64,000 bases of DNA from positions 1 through 64,000 of the forward strand of contig CALVYG010000005.1 in assembly GCA_944372095.1 (NCBI GenBank). Direction: 5' to 3'. A program made the translations under genes and the position numbers. This DNA comes from an uncultured Clostridia bacterium. GTDB lineage: Bacteria; Bacillota; Clostridia; Christensenellales; DTU072. Below, one piece after another: positions 17,018-26,184 of this stretch (positions are counted from its first letter, which is position 1; every line of letters begins with the position of its first letter). The notes beneath the pieces were generated by a model, which worked only from the letters and a program-made list of their open reading frames with translations, was not told the origin of the DNA and made no database searches.

Positions 17018-18595
17018 ATGAATACAAATCAATCTATGACGGGATTCGTAAAAGAATCGGTAGAAAATCTGAACGAAGAAAAATTATTATATTACGGACG
17101 CAGGTTTACAACGGGACAGGTATTCGGAGACGTAGCAAGCGTAGCGACATTTTTGAAACACAACGGAGTAAGAAAAGGAGAAAGCGTAATAATATGTCTG
17201 CCCAATATAGCGCAGGCAATAGTAGCGTTATATGCAATAAACGCAGTCGGCGGAATAGCGAATATAACGCATCCGAAAATCGGAACCGACGGATTAATCC
17301 GTATAGCGGAAAAGACGGAAACGAAATGGATATTCATTTTTGACAGAATATACGTAAAACACCGCAAAGAGCTTGCGGCAAAGGGAATAAAGTCGATAGT
17401 CTGCCGGATAACCGATTGTATGACAGTAAATAAAGCGTTGAGATTAACCGAACCGATACTAATAAGTAAAAGCGCGGTAAGATATAATTCGACGTTGGTA
17501 AAACCGAGCACATTCGACGTGGAAATAAAAGGAGAGGACGTAGCGGTATACCTGCACAGCAGCGGAACAACGGGGGACCCGAAAACGGTAATGCTGAGCA
17601 ACAAAGCTATGAACGAGCTTGCGGTAAATATATATGAATTCGTAGGTTCGCCGTCGGATAATACGATGCTTATGACGTTACCGATGTTTCACGGATTCGG
17701 ACTCGGGGTATGCGTTCATTTGTTGATGATGGCAGGGAGAATTGTATTATTACCTGTTTTCAAGGCCAGAGAAGCGGTAAAGCTGATGAGGCGGCATAAA
17801 ATCAATTATATGGCGGTAGTGCCGAATATGCTCAGAAAACTTACAGAACAGAAAGGATTCAGCGGAAAGAAGTTAAAGAGTCTGAGAATGATATTCGTCG
17901 GAGGAGATAAACTTGACGAAACGCTGAGGAAACGCGCCGTCGAAATAATGAAAAACAGCGGAAGCGAATGTAAGATATGCGAAGGATTCGGACTGAGCGA
18001 AACAGCGAGCGTGACGCATATAAACACGGATTGCAAAGACGGCGGAACGGTAGGAAAGCCGATAGGCGGAGTAAAAGTAAAGATAATAAACGACGGTAAA
18101 GAAGTTCCTGCCGGAGAAGAAGGAATAATTTATATAGCGTCGAAATCAATGATGAACGGGTATCTTTCGGGAGAAGAGGCATTTGAGACAGACGAAGACG
18201 GAGAAAAATGGCTGAACACCGGAGATATCGGATATGTGGACGAAGAAGGGTATCTTTATTATAAAGGCAGAGTAAAACGGATGCTGAAAATCGGAGGAGT
18301 AAATATTTTCCCTCAGGAAGTAGAAAGCATAGCGGAAGAAATAGAGGAAGTCAGGAATGCGTGCGCGGTAAGGACGGAATGGAACGGAAAACCCGCTTTG
18401 AAATTACTTGTCGTACTGAACGGAAAAAACAAACTTACGCCGGGATTGAAACAAAAGATAAGCGAAGAAATATCGTCGAAAATAATGCCTTACGCAGTGC
18501 CTAAATATATAGAACAGGCGGAAGAGCTGAAACTGACGGGAATGGGAAAAACGGATTACAGATATTACGAAGAGAAAGAAAAGGGGAAACGGTAA
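17018..18595 (+). CDS. AMP-forming acyl-CoA synthetase (ANL superfamily)
   Basis: A 525-residue adenylate-forming enzyme that activates a carboxylic acid with ATP and joins it to CoA or a carrier. The nucleotide loop SSGTTGDPK lies near residue 180. Later come GFGLSE, the adenine-binding TGDIG and the C-terminal hinge YKGRVKRMLKIGG with the downstream catalytic Lys (MGKTDY). The acid is not identifiable. It precedes a lysoplasmalogenase-like gene, so lipid metabolism is plausible. There is no Shine-Dalgarno site at 17018; a GGAGG at 16936 is too far away, and a second in-frame ATG at 17036 is possible. Confidence 0.87.
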   Translation: MNTNQSMTGFVKESVENLNEEKLLYYGRRFTTGQVFGDVASVATFLKHNGVRKGESVIICLPNIAQAIVALYAINAVGGIANITHPKIGTDGLIRIAEKTETKWIFIFDRIYVKHRKELAAKGIKSIVCRITDCMTVNKALRLTEPILISKSAVRYNSTLVKPSTFDVEIKGEDVAVYLHSSGTTGDPKTVMLSNKAMNELAVNIYEFVGSPSDNTMLMTLPMFHGFGLGVCVHLLMMAGRIVLLPVFKAREAVKLMRRHKINYMAVVPNMLRKLTEQKGFSGKKLKSLRMIFVGGDKLDETLRKRAVEIMKNSGSECKICEGFGLSETASVTHINTDCKDGGTVGKPIGGVKVKIINDGKEVPAGEEGIIYIASKSMMNGYLSGEEAFETDEDGEKWLNTGDIGYVDEEGYLYYKGRVKRMLKIGGVNIFPQEVESIAEEIEEVRNACAVRTEWNGKPALKLLVVLNGKNKLTPGLKQKISEEISSKIMPYAVPKYIEQAEELKLTGMGKTDYRYYEEKEKGKR

Positions 18596-18648
18596 AGAGA
18601 GAGGAAAAATCCGTTCATGGCGGAGAAGCAAAGACAGGAGGATAAAAA

Positions 18649-19389
18649 ATGGTAGTATCGATACTGATAGCCGCGATACTTGCGGTTGTATTTATAGCGT
18701 TCAGGGTAACGGTAGCGGCGAAAAGTACTGTCGGCGGAGTAATAGGAACAATGCTGAAAGTACTAGCGAGTATAGGATTTATAGCGGTAGCGATAACGGC
18801 GATATTTATGGGGGGAGTGACCGGAGACGGAATAAGCGTAAGACCCGCAATATTTATAGTTGCCGGGTTAATTATGGGATTGATAGGTGATATAGTGCTT
18901 GATTTAAAAGTCGTATATCAGCGTTCCGAGGAAGAGGGAATATATCTTACGTCGGGAATGGTGAGTTTCGGAATCGGGCATATTTTTTATTTTATAGCAA
19001 TGTTTTTATGTTTTTCCGCTAACGTGATAAATTGGGCTGTAGTGGGAATATGCGTGGCGGTAGCGGCGGTTTGCGCGTTCGGAATGATATTCGGCGGAGA
19101 AAAGCTGATGAAATTGAATTTCGGGAAATTCACCGTACATTCGGTAGTATACGCTTTTATACTGTTGTTTATGGGAGCAATAGGAATAGCCGTATGGGCG
19201 AAAGGCACTGAAGAAAACGCGCACGTTCCCGTTTTTGCAATGGGAATGATATTGTTTTTATTAAGCGATATAGTGCTTACGCAGATGTATTTCGGAGGGA
19301 AATCGAAAGATAAACTGCTTTGTGTGGTAAACCACGCGTTATATTACGCGGCGCAGATATGTATTGCCGCGTTTGTGTTCTATATGTAG
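18649..19389 (+). CDS. YhhN/TMEM86-family membrane protein (lysoplasmalogenase-like)
   Basis: A 246-residue protein with seven to eight predicted membrane spans, matching the YhhN family. Characterised relatives cleave the vinyl-ether bond of lysoplasmalogens. The paired acidic signatures GLIGDIVLD (about residue 80) and FLLSDIVLT (about 205) fit the family's conserved Asp positions. Clostridia commonly make plasmalogens, so the role is reasonable, but activity is inferred. An AGGAGG site precedes the ATG. The next gene begins 3 bases after the stop, so the two are co-transcribed. Confidence 0.78.
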   Translation: MVVSILIAAILAVVFIAFRVTVAAKSTVGGVIGTMLKVLASIGFIAVAITAIFMGGVTGDGISVRPAIFIVAGLIMGLIGDIVLDLKVVYQRSEEEGIYLTSGMVSFGIGHIFYFIAMFLCFSANVINWAVVGICVAVAAVCAFGMIFGGEKLMKLNFGKFTVHSVVYAFILLFMGAIGIAVWAKGTEENAHVPVFAMGMILFLLSDIVLTQMYFGGKSKDKLLCVVNHALYYAAQICIAAFVFYM

Positions 19390-19391
19390 GA

Positions 19392-20873
19392 ATGAAAATA
19401 CTGAATTACCGCATAGTAACATTCGCATCGGTGTGCCTGATTGCGGGTATATTTTGCGGCAGATTCATGGCGTTTAATATATTGATATCGATAATAGTAC
19501 CGCTTGCAGTCGTTGCAGGCGGCATTTTATTGAGTTTTATAACCAAAAAACTGACGTTTGTTATAATACTGATTGCGGCGGCGATAGGAATGACGGCATC
19601 GGTAATCGACGTAAAGGAATTCGGAGCGGACGGATATAATTGCGAAACGTATATGGAAGGAAGGGTAAGCGGAAGCTACGGAGAGGGAAAACTTATAGCC
19701 GAGGAAATAATTGTAAACGGCGAAGAGGCGAAAGGAAAAGCAATTATTAAATGCGGAAAGGATTACCCCGTAGGAACAAAGATAAAGGTATACGGAGAGA
19801 TAAGGACGTATCGGACGGATATAACCGATTCGTATTCGGCGTCGCTGTATTGCGACAGAATTTATTACGAAGTAAAAGCGGAAACAGTGATATCGGCAGA
19901 AATCGGAGAGCTGAAAACGAGCGAGAAACTGAAAACGAAGATGACGGCGGCGATAGAAAAATATATGACGTCGGAAAACGCGGGGGTAATGAAGAGTTTG
20001 CTGTTCGGAGATAAAACGGGGCTTGACGAAAGCGACGGCGAAGCGATAAACGGAATAGGCTTGGCGCATATATTTGCGGTAAGCGGTCTGCATATAGGAT
20101 TTCTTGCGGCATTATTTACAATGATATTGAGGAAGCTGAAATTAAGACGTGAAATTATATTGATAATCGTAATAGGGGTACTGATAATGTACGGAACGGT
20201 AACCGGATTCCCGTCCGGCGTAAAGAGAGCGTCGATAATGCTGATAATATCTATGAGCGGGAAAATAGCTGCAAGGAAAAACGATACGCTCACGTCGCTT
20301 TCGCTGAGTGCGGCGATAATAACGCTGACAAACCCGAGAGAACTGTTCGACCTCGGGTTTATAATGAGTTTTGCGGCGGTATTGGGAATAATATGTTTCT
20401 ATAAGCCGATATGCAGGGCAATGACAAAGTATGTGAAGAACAAAGCGGCGGTATATACTGTGAAACTGATAGCGACGACGATATCTGCGAATATATTTAT
20501 ACTTCCTATAATGTTCAACGTGTTCGGAAAATTTTCAGTGTATGCGCCGTTTGCAAATCTGCTTATACTTCCGATAATATCCGTAATATTTCCGATAGCC
20601 GCACTCACGGCAATATTGTGTCTGATATGGCAAGGGTTCGGAGTAATGTTCTATATAATCGGGTACGTAATCGGATTTATAAGATATCTGTCCGCGGTGA
20701 TATATTCGATGCCGTATTCGGAAATCGAGGTTCCGGGAATGGGAATAGCGACCGTGATATACGTTGCGGCATTTATAGTCGCAAGTCCGTACATAACAGC
20801 GGAGAAGAAGTATAAATATTCTTTCGGCGGAGCGCTGGGAATAACGGCGATAATTTTGGCAGCGGTATTATAG
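19392..20873 (+). CDS. ComEC/Rec2-like channel protein without the metallo-beta-lactamase domain
   Basis: 493 residues starting at the ATG at 19392, just after the previous stop. It has an N-terminal soluble block (DUF4131-like, about residues 90-170) and the multi-span Competence domain, including HIFAVSGLHIGFLAA near 225 and FPSGVKRAS, hallmarks of ComEC. ComEC forms the channel that imports single-stranded DNA in competent bacteria. Classical ComEC is about 750-800 residues and ends in a metallo-beta-lactamase nuclease domain. This one stops at the end of the membrane part, and no such domain follows in the window. Confidence 0.85.
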   Translation: MKILNYRIVTFASVCLIAGIFCGRFMAFNILISIIVPLAVVAGGILLSFITKKLTFVIILIAAAIGMTASVIDVKEFGADGYNCETYMEGRVSGSYGEGKLIAEEIIVNGEEAKGKAIIKCGKDYPVGTKIKVYGEIRTYRTDITDSYSASLYCDRIYYEVKAETVISAEIGELKTSEKLKTKMTAAIEKYMTSENAGVMKSLLFGDKTGLDESDGEAINGIGLAHIFAVSGLHIGFLAALFTMILRKLKLRREIILIIVIGVLIMYGTVTGFPSGVKRASIMLIISMSGKIAARKNDTLTSLSLSAAIITLTNPRELFDLGFIMSFAAVLGIICFYKPICRAMTKYVKNKAAVYTVKLIATTISANIFILPIMFNVFGKFSVYAPFANLLILPIISVIFPIAALTAILCLIWQGFGVMFYIIGYVIGFIRYLSAVIYSMPYSEIEVPGMGIATVIYVAAFIVASPYITAEKKYKYSFGGALGITAIILAAVL

Positions 20874-20918
20874 GAATAAAAGAGAAATAATTACACACCT
20901 TAAATGCGAGGTGGAAAA

Positions 20919-21449
20919 ATGAAAACAACGGGTATGGTCCGAAGAATAGACGAACTCGGCAGGGTTGTAATACCGAAAGAAATCAGAAAAACAATGCGTA
21001 TAAAAGAAGGAGAAGAAATGGAAATAAGCGTAAACGGAGAGGATACGCTTATATTAAAAAAATATTCGCCCGTAAAGACGCTTGATAAAAAAACGGAAGA
21101 ATACGGGGAGATATTGTCAAAGCACACGGGATGTGCGTGTTATATATGCGACAATGACGAAATAACGGCAATTTTCGGGGACAAAGGCACGGAGAAAGGT
21201 GCGAAGATAAGCAAAGCGCTTGAAAACTGTCTTAGGCAAAGGAAGAGCGGGTATTTAAGAAGCACGGAATCGTTCGGGATAACATGCGGAGGAGAAAAGA
21301 GCGATATAGCGTTTGCGCCGATAATATCGGGAGGCGACGTTGTGGGCGGAATAATACTTTCATCGGGAGCAAAACCTATGTCGGGAGCGGACAAATGCGT
21401 AAAGCTGCTCGAAGTGGGAGCTGAATTTTTTGCAAAGCAACTGGAATAG
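20919..21449 (+). CDS. spoVT: SpoVT, AbrB-type sporulation regulator
   Basis: 176 residues, the same size as Bacillus SpoVT. The N-terminal swapped-hairpin AbrB domain reads TGMVRRIDELGRVVIPKEIR, almost the family consensus. A GAF-like domain follows (YICDNDEITAIFGD onward). SpoVT tunes sigma-G-dependent genes in the forespore. Start chosen at 20919, preceded by GAGGTGG. The following SpoVB-like and MazG genes reproduce the order spoVT-yabM-yabN of Bacillus, which supports the call and marks the organism as a spore former by descent. Confidence 0.93.
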   Translation: MKTTGMVRRIDELGRVVIPKEIRKTMRIKEGEEMEISVNGEDTLILKKYSPVKTLDKKTEEYGEILSKHTGCACYICDNDEITAIFGDKGTEKGAKISKALENCLRQRKSGYLRSTESFGITCGGEKSDIAFAPIISGGDVVGGIILSSGAKPMSGADKCVKLLEVGAEFFAKQLE

Positions 21450-21455
21450 AAGCAG

Positions 21456-23018
21456 ATGGGAAAAAGCTTTGTAAAAAATGCCGGGATACTGGCAATAAGC
21501 GTAATAATAGCGAAGGTACTGGGAGCGGTATACAGAATACCTCTGACCGGTATAATAGGCGCGGAGGGAATGGGATTATACCAATTTGTATATCCCGTAT
21601 TTGCGTTGCTGCTGACATTATCGAGCGGAGCGGTTCCGAATGCGATAAGTATAACGGTAAGCGAAAAACTGTCAGGCGGAGACGAAGTCGGCGCAAAAAA
21701 AGCGTTCAGCGTGGCGATGAAAATCTGTCTGATAATCGGACTAATCGGCACAGGACTTTTGACAGCCGTGGCATATCCGATAAGTTTATTGCAATCGGAA
21801 AACGCGTTTATAGGGTACCTTGCGGTAGCGCCCGCAATACTTATAGTGACGTTGATAAGCGGATTCAGGGGTTGGTTTATGGGGCACAACAATCTTGTGC
21901 CGAGTTCTTTAAGTCAGATAACCGAAGGTGTGGTAAAGCTCGGCGCGGGATTGGGATTGACGGCGTATCTGATGAGATACGGAATAAAATACGCGGTTGC
22001 GGGAGCTTTGCTCGGAGTAGTGGCAAGCGAATTCGTAACGCTTATTATAATGGCGATTGCATATTTCGTAAAAGAAAAAGGATTTGTGCGTGTCAAAATA
22101 AAAGAGGAAAAGGATACGCTAAAAAGGATAGGAAAACTGGCGGTGCCTTTAATAATGTGCGGAATGATACTACCCGTAAGTCAGTTTATAGACAGCGTAC
22201 TGATAGTGAATCTTCTGAAATGGGGACAAAGCGCAACACCCGTATCGGAATACGGATTATGGAGCGGGGTAGTAACGCCGCTGATAAATCTGCCGGTAAT
22301 GGTATGTATAACGCTCGGGATAGCGGTAACGCCCCAAATGGTCGAAGGAAGGCAAAAGAGGGACATTGATTATATACTTGAAAAATCGAATACGGCAAAC
22401 AAACTTACATTTCTGTTAGGGGTACCGTTTGTATTTTTCTATTTTTTTATGGCGAGAGGAATAATCGGCGTGCTGTTTCCGTCGCTGGGAGCGGAAAAGA
22501 CGGAAACAGCCGTAATGCTGTTGCAGATAAGCTCGTTAAGCGTGCTGGGACTGAGCATATTCCAGATATATTCGGCGATGCTTCAAGGATTGGGCAGGGC
22601 GGTTGCGCCGGTGAAAATAATGGCGATGTGTATGGCGGTGAAACTGTTGCTGTCGGTAATATTGGTTCCGATAATCGGAATAACCGGGTGCGCGATAGCG
22701 TCGCTGGTCGGGTATGTCGGAAGCGGGGTATGGATAACGGTATATTTTGCGAATTTTGTAAATCTCGATTCGGAATACGCTAAAAACGCTAGTCTCATAA
22801 TGCTTTGCGGTGTTATAATGGGAATATTGATTTTTATGTGCAGCAGGTTGCAGACGTCGATAACGGCGTTTGCGATAATCAGCGTTGCGGCGGGAATAAT
22901 TTATTTCCTTGCTGTGCTGACGTTGGGAGTGTTTTCGAGGGAAGAACTTAAAAGTCTGCCGATGTCGGGGTTGCTGATAAAAATAAACGACAAAATAAAC
23001 GGAGGAAACGATGGATAA
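21456..23018 (+). CDS. SpoVB/MurJ-like lipid flippase (MOP superfamily)
   Basis: A 520-residue, roughly 14-span protein of the polysaccharide-export/MOP superfamily, related to SpoVB and YabM. Such proteins flip lipid-linked sugars (for SpoVB, precursors of spore cortex peptidoglycan) across the membrane. The N-terminal sequence FVKNAGILAISVIIAKVLGAVYRIPL is broken here into recognisable family phrases: ILAIS, KVLGAVYR and GAEGMGLYQ. It starts 6 bases after spoVT and overlaps the MazG gene by 8 bases, so these form one operon. Whether it is the SpoVB or YabM orthologue cannot be decided here. Confidence 0.9.
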   Translation: MGKSFVKNAGILAISVIIAKVLGAVYRIPLTGIIGAEGMGLYQFVYPVFALLLTLSSGAVPNAISITVSEKLSGGDEVGAKKAFSVAMKICLIIGLIGTGLLTAVAYPISLLQSENAFIGYLAVAPAILIVTLISGFRGWFMGHNNLVPSSLSQITEGVVKLGAGLGLTAYLMRYGIKYAVAGALLGVVASEFVTLIIMAIAYFVKEKGFVRVKIKEEKDTLKRIGKLAVPLIMCGMILPVSQFIDSVLIVNLLKWGQSATPVSEYGLWSGVVTPLINLPVMVCITLGIAVTPQMVEGRQKRDIDYILEKSNTANKLTFLLGVPFVFFYFFMARGIIGVLFPSLGAEKTETAVMLLQISSLSVLGLSIFQIYSAMLQGLGRAVAPVKIMAMCMAVKLLLSVILVPIIGITGCAIASLVGYVGSGVWITVYFANFVNLDSEYAKNASLIMLCGVIMGILIFMCSRLQTSITAFAIISVAAGIIYFLAVLTLGVFSREELKSLPMSGLLIKINDKINGGNDG

Positions 23019-24027
23019 AGAGATTGACAAAATCTGTGAAAAGTCCGACAGTTACGCCAGATATACGGAAGAAAGGTTTCTTGAAAGAAAGAGTTGTAAT
23101 TTCGATACAAACATAACGCTTATCGTCGAAACGGAGAAAAGGAAAGAAGAGGTAATCGAAAAAATAAAAAAGTACTACGGGAACGCGGAAATAAAAGAAG
23201 GGCAAGGATACATAGCGGCATATCCGAAAGAATTGTTCGAAAGGGAGCGGTTCGGGTACGGAGACCTTGTGGAAATAATAAAGAGATTAAGAGACCCTGA
23301 CGGGTGTCCGTGGGACAGGGAACAGAGCCCCGAATCGATAAGAACGAATATTATAGAAGAAGCGTACGAACTGGTGGAAGCAATCGACCTTGCCGATAAA
23401 GACAAAATGCAGGAAGAAAGCGGCGACGTAATATTACAGGGGACGTTTTGTTCGGTAATGACTGAAGAAGAGGGCCGGTTTGACAATACGGACGTAATAA
23501 CGGGATTGTGCCGGAAACTTATAGGCAGGCATACGCATATATTCGGGAAAGACAAGGCAAGAGACGCGGAATCGGCATTGTATTATTGGGAAAAAGCGAA
23601 AGCCGCCGAAAAAGGTCAGAAAAGCGTGGAAGACAAGCTGGATTCCGTACCGAAAACGTTTACCGCATTACAAAAAGCAAACAAGATACAGAAAATAATA
23701 AAGAAAACGGGATTCGATTTTCCGACAGTGGAAGAAGCGGCAAAGAAAATAGAGGAAGAAACGAAAGAATTTCTCGAAGCGGAAGGAGCAGAAAAGGAAA
23801 AAGAAGGCGGAGATATGCTTTTCAGTGTGGTAAACATATTGAGAATGAGCGGAATAGACCCGGAAGTAGCGTTGAACGGAACGGCGGAAAGATTTGAAAA
23901 AAGATTCAGATACGTTATAAAGAAAGCGGAAGAAAGCGGAAGAAAAACAGAAGAGCTTACCCTTGAAGAAATGGAAAAATATTACGGCGAAGCAAAAGCG
24001 AAAGAGATTGAAAAAGAAAATAAATAA
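23011..24027 (+). CDS. mazG: MazG-family nucleoside triphosphate pyrophosphohydrolase
   Basis: A 338-residue protein with two MazG units. The first has LRDPDGCPWDREQS (about residue 92) and the EEAYEL/ESGDV helices that bind Mg2+; the second starts near KANKIQKIIKKTGFDF. It should hydrolyse (d)NTPs to monophosphates, clearing damaged nucleotides. In Bacillus YabN and many Clostridia the MazG part is fused to an N-terminal tetrapyrrole-methylase domain of about 210 residues. Here only about 85 unrelated-looking residues precede the MazG part. A GGAGG site lies before the ATG, which overlaps the end of the flippase gene. Confidence 0.88.
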   Translation: MDKEIDKICEKSDSYARYTEERFLERKSCNFDTNITLIVETEKRKEEVIEKIKKYYGNAEIKEGQGYIAAYPKELFERERFGYGDLVEIIKRLRDPDGCPWDREQSPESIRTNIIEEAYELVEAIDLADKDKMQEESGDVILQGTFCSVMTEEEGRFDNTDVITGLCRKLIGRHTHIFGKDKARDAESALYYWEKAKAAEKGQKSVEDKLDSVPKTFTALQKANKIQKIIKKTGFDFPTVEEAAKKIEEETKEFLEAEGAEKEKEGGDMLFSVVNILRMSGIDPEVALNGTAERFEKRFRYVIKKAEESGRKTEELTLEEMEKYYGEAKAKEIEKENK

Positions 24028-24072
24028 AACGAAAACAAAATAAATAATAACGAAAAATAAAATCAATAAAAA

Positions 24073-24987
24073 ATGATTACATATAACGGAAGCGATTTAA
24101 TACTTGCCCCGCTTGCGGGATTCGGAGACAGCGGAATGCGTTCGTTGTGTTTCGGATACGGAGCGGGGTTATGTTATACGGAAATGGTGAGCGCGAAAGG
24201 ATTGTATTACGGAAACGAAAACACCGCGGAACTGCTTAAAGTCGGTAAAGACGAAAAGCATACGGGAGTACAGTTGTTCGGTTCTGACCCCGAGATAACG
24301 GAAGAAGTGGCGGGATACGAGGAGTTAAAGAACTTTCCCGTAATAGACTTGAACTGCGGATGTCCCGTACCGAAGGTATATAAGAACGGCGACGGAAGCG
24401 CGCTGATGAAAAATCCCGAACTTATCGAAAAAATGGTAAAAGGGATAAAAAGAGCGGCCGGGGAAAGGCTTGTCACCGTAAAAATGAGAAAAGGCGTCGA
24501 AGGAAAGACAAACGTAAAAGAGTGCGCGTTGGCGGCGCAGGAAGGCGGAGCGGATATGGTAACGGTGCACGGAAGAACGCGGGAGCAGATGTATTCGGGC
24601 GGCGTGGATTACGATATAATAGCGGAAATAAAAAGCATACTTAAAATACCGCTGTGCGGAAACGGAGACGTCTTTGACAGACGAAGCTATTTAAGAATGA
24701 AAGAAACGGGCGCGGATTATGTGATGGTCGCGCGGGGAGCAATCGGCCGTCCTTACGTATTTGCAGAAATAAAAGGAGAAAATCCCGAATATTCGGTGGC
24801 GGAACTGATAAAGAAGCACATAGAATATATAAGGTTTTTACCGGAAAGAACAATAGTTGGAACGATGAAAAAACAGATAGCCGCATACGTGAAAGGGATT
24901 CCGGGACAGAAGAAAATAAAAGAGAAAGTATTTGCTGCCGAAACGCTTGAAAAATTATACGCAACAATAGAGCTAATCGGCAGATAG
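24073..24987 (+). CDS. dus: tRNA-dihydrouridine synthase (Dus family)
   Basis: 304 residues of the FMN-dependent Dus family, which reduces uridines to dihydrouridine in tRNA. Visible: LAPLAGF at the start of the TIM barrel, QLFGSDP, DLNCGCPVPKV with the catalytic Cys near residue 97, KMRKG, VHGRTREQMYSG, and GNGDVFD. Which uridine is targeted is not clear. Its ATG follows an A-rich spacer with no Shine-Dalgarno site. Confidence 0.93.
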   Translation: MITYNGSDLILAPLAGFGDSGMRSLCFGYGAGLCYTEMVSAKGLYYGNENTAELLKVGKDEKHTGVQLFGSDPEITEEVAGYEELKNFPVIDLNCGCPVPKVYKNGDGSALMKNPELIEKMVKGIKRAAGERLVTVKMRKGVEGKTNVKECALAAQEGGADMVTVHGRTREQMYSGGVDYDIIAEIKSILKIPLCGNGDVFDRRSYLRMKETGADYVMVARGAIGRPYVFAEIKGENPEYSVAELIKKHIEYIRFLPERTIVGTMKKQIAAYVKGIPGQKKIKEKVFAAETLEKLYATIELIGR

Positions 24988-25002
24988 CGCAATGCAAATC
25001 GT

Positions 25003-25031
25003 TTGACTTGAAAAAATAATGGTGATAAAAT
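25003..25031 (+). promoter_or_regulatory. Extended -10 promoter for serC-serA
   Basis: TTGACT at 25003-25008, 17-base spacer, TGA-TAAAAT with the hexamer at 25026-25031. An AAGGAG at 25065-25070 serves the ATG at 25084. Confidence 0.65.
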
Positions 25032-25083
25032 TTTTATGAAAAAAACGAAGTTTTTACACCCGAAGAAGGAGAATAAATAAAGG

Positions 25084-26172
25084 ATGAGAAAGGTATATAA
25101 CTACGCGGCAGGTCCGTCTATGTTACCCGAAGAGGTATTGCTCGAAGTACAGAGAGATTTGCTTGACTATAAAGGAAGCGGAATGTTCGTCGGAGAGATG
25201 AGTCACCGCGGAAAATGGTACGAAGAAATACATAACGAAGCGTTAAGTTTATTCAGAGAATTAATGGGAGTAAGCGACGATTATTACGTATTGTTCGTAC
25301 AGGGCGGAGGTTCGACGCAGTTTGAAGCGGTGCCGCTTAATCTTTTAAGCGAAGAAAACGGAAAAAAGGCAGACTACATAGTGACCGGAAATTTTGCCAA
25401 CAAAGCATATAAAGAAGCGGTAAAATACGGAGACATAGCGTGTGTGGCAACGTCAAAAGACGACAATTTTTCATACATACCCGACGTGGACAGCGTAGAA
25501 TACAGAAAAGGAACGGATTATGTCCACATAACGTACAACAACACGATATACGGAACGAGATACACAAAATTACCGCCCGTGAACAACCTTGTGGCGGATA
25601 TGAGCAGTATGATACTGTCGGAACCCGTGGACGTAAGTAAATTCAAAGTAATATACGCGGGCGCGCAAAAAAATCTCGCTCCTGCCGGACTGACGATAGT
25701 AGTGGTAAGAAAAGACATAGTGGATAACGGAACGCCGTTGCCGTTCTGCCCGACGATGCTGAAATACAAAACGCAGGCGGACGCAAACAGCCTGTATAAC
25801 ACGCCTACGAGTTTTTCGACGTACGTTGCAATGCTTAATCTGCGTTGGTTAAAGAAATTCGGCGGAGTAAAGGAAATAGAAAAACAGAATATATATAAAG
25901 CGGGATTGCTGTACGACATACTTGACGAATCGAAGTTCTACAAGGGCGCGTCGAGAAAAGAATGCCGTTCAATGATGAACGTAGCGTTTACCACGCCGAG
26001 TCCGGAACTTGACGCGAAATTTGTAAAAGAAGCGACGGAAAACGGAATGGTATCGCTGAAAGGACACAGAGCGGTCGGCGGAATAAGAGCAAGCATATAC
26101 AACGCTATGCCCGTAGAGGGAGTAAAGAAACTTGCCGAATTTATGAAAAAATTCGAAACGGAAAACAAATAA
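25084..26172 (+). CDS. serC: Phosphoserine aminotransferase
   Basis: 362 residues, full length. It converts 3-phosphohydroxypyruvate and glutamate to phosphoserine, the second step of serine synthesis (cytoplasm, PLP enzyme). It opens with YNYAAGPSMLPEEVL, has QGGGSTQFEAVP near residue 76 and the PLP lysine in GAQKNLAPAG near 197. It is followed after 12 bases by serA, so the operon supplies the first two enzymes of serine synthesis. No phosphoserine phosphatase lies nearby. Confidence 0.95.
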   Translation: MRKVYNYAAGPSMLPEEVLLEVQRDLLDYKGSGMFVGEMSHRGKWYEEIHNEALSLFRELMGVSDDYYVLFVQGGGSTQFEAVPLNLLSEENGKKADYIVTGNFANKAYKEAVKYGDIACVATSKDDNFSYIPDVDSVEYRKGTDYVHITYNNTIYGTRYTKLPPVNNLVADMSSMILSEPVDVSKFKVIYAGAQKNLAPAGLTIVVVRKDIVDNGTPLPFCPTMLKYKTQADANSLYNTPTSFSTYVAMLNLRWLKKFGGVKEIEKQNIYKAGLLYDILDESKFYKGASRKECRSMMNVAFTTPSPELDAKFVKEATENGMVSLKGHRAVGGIRASIYNAMPVEGVKKLAEFMKKFETENK

Positions 26173-26184
26173 CGGAGAAAACGA

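Noticed and set aside
17005-17020. TGATAAT right before the ATG at 17018 as another leaderless promoter
   Set aside because: The hexamer touches the ATG, so transcription would begin inside the gene, and there is no -35 box at the proper distance.
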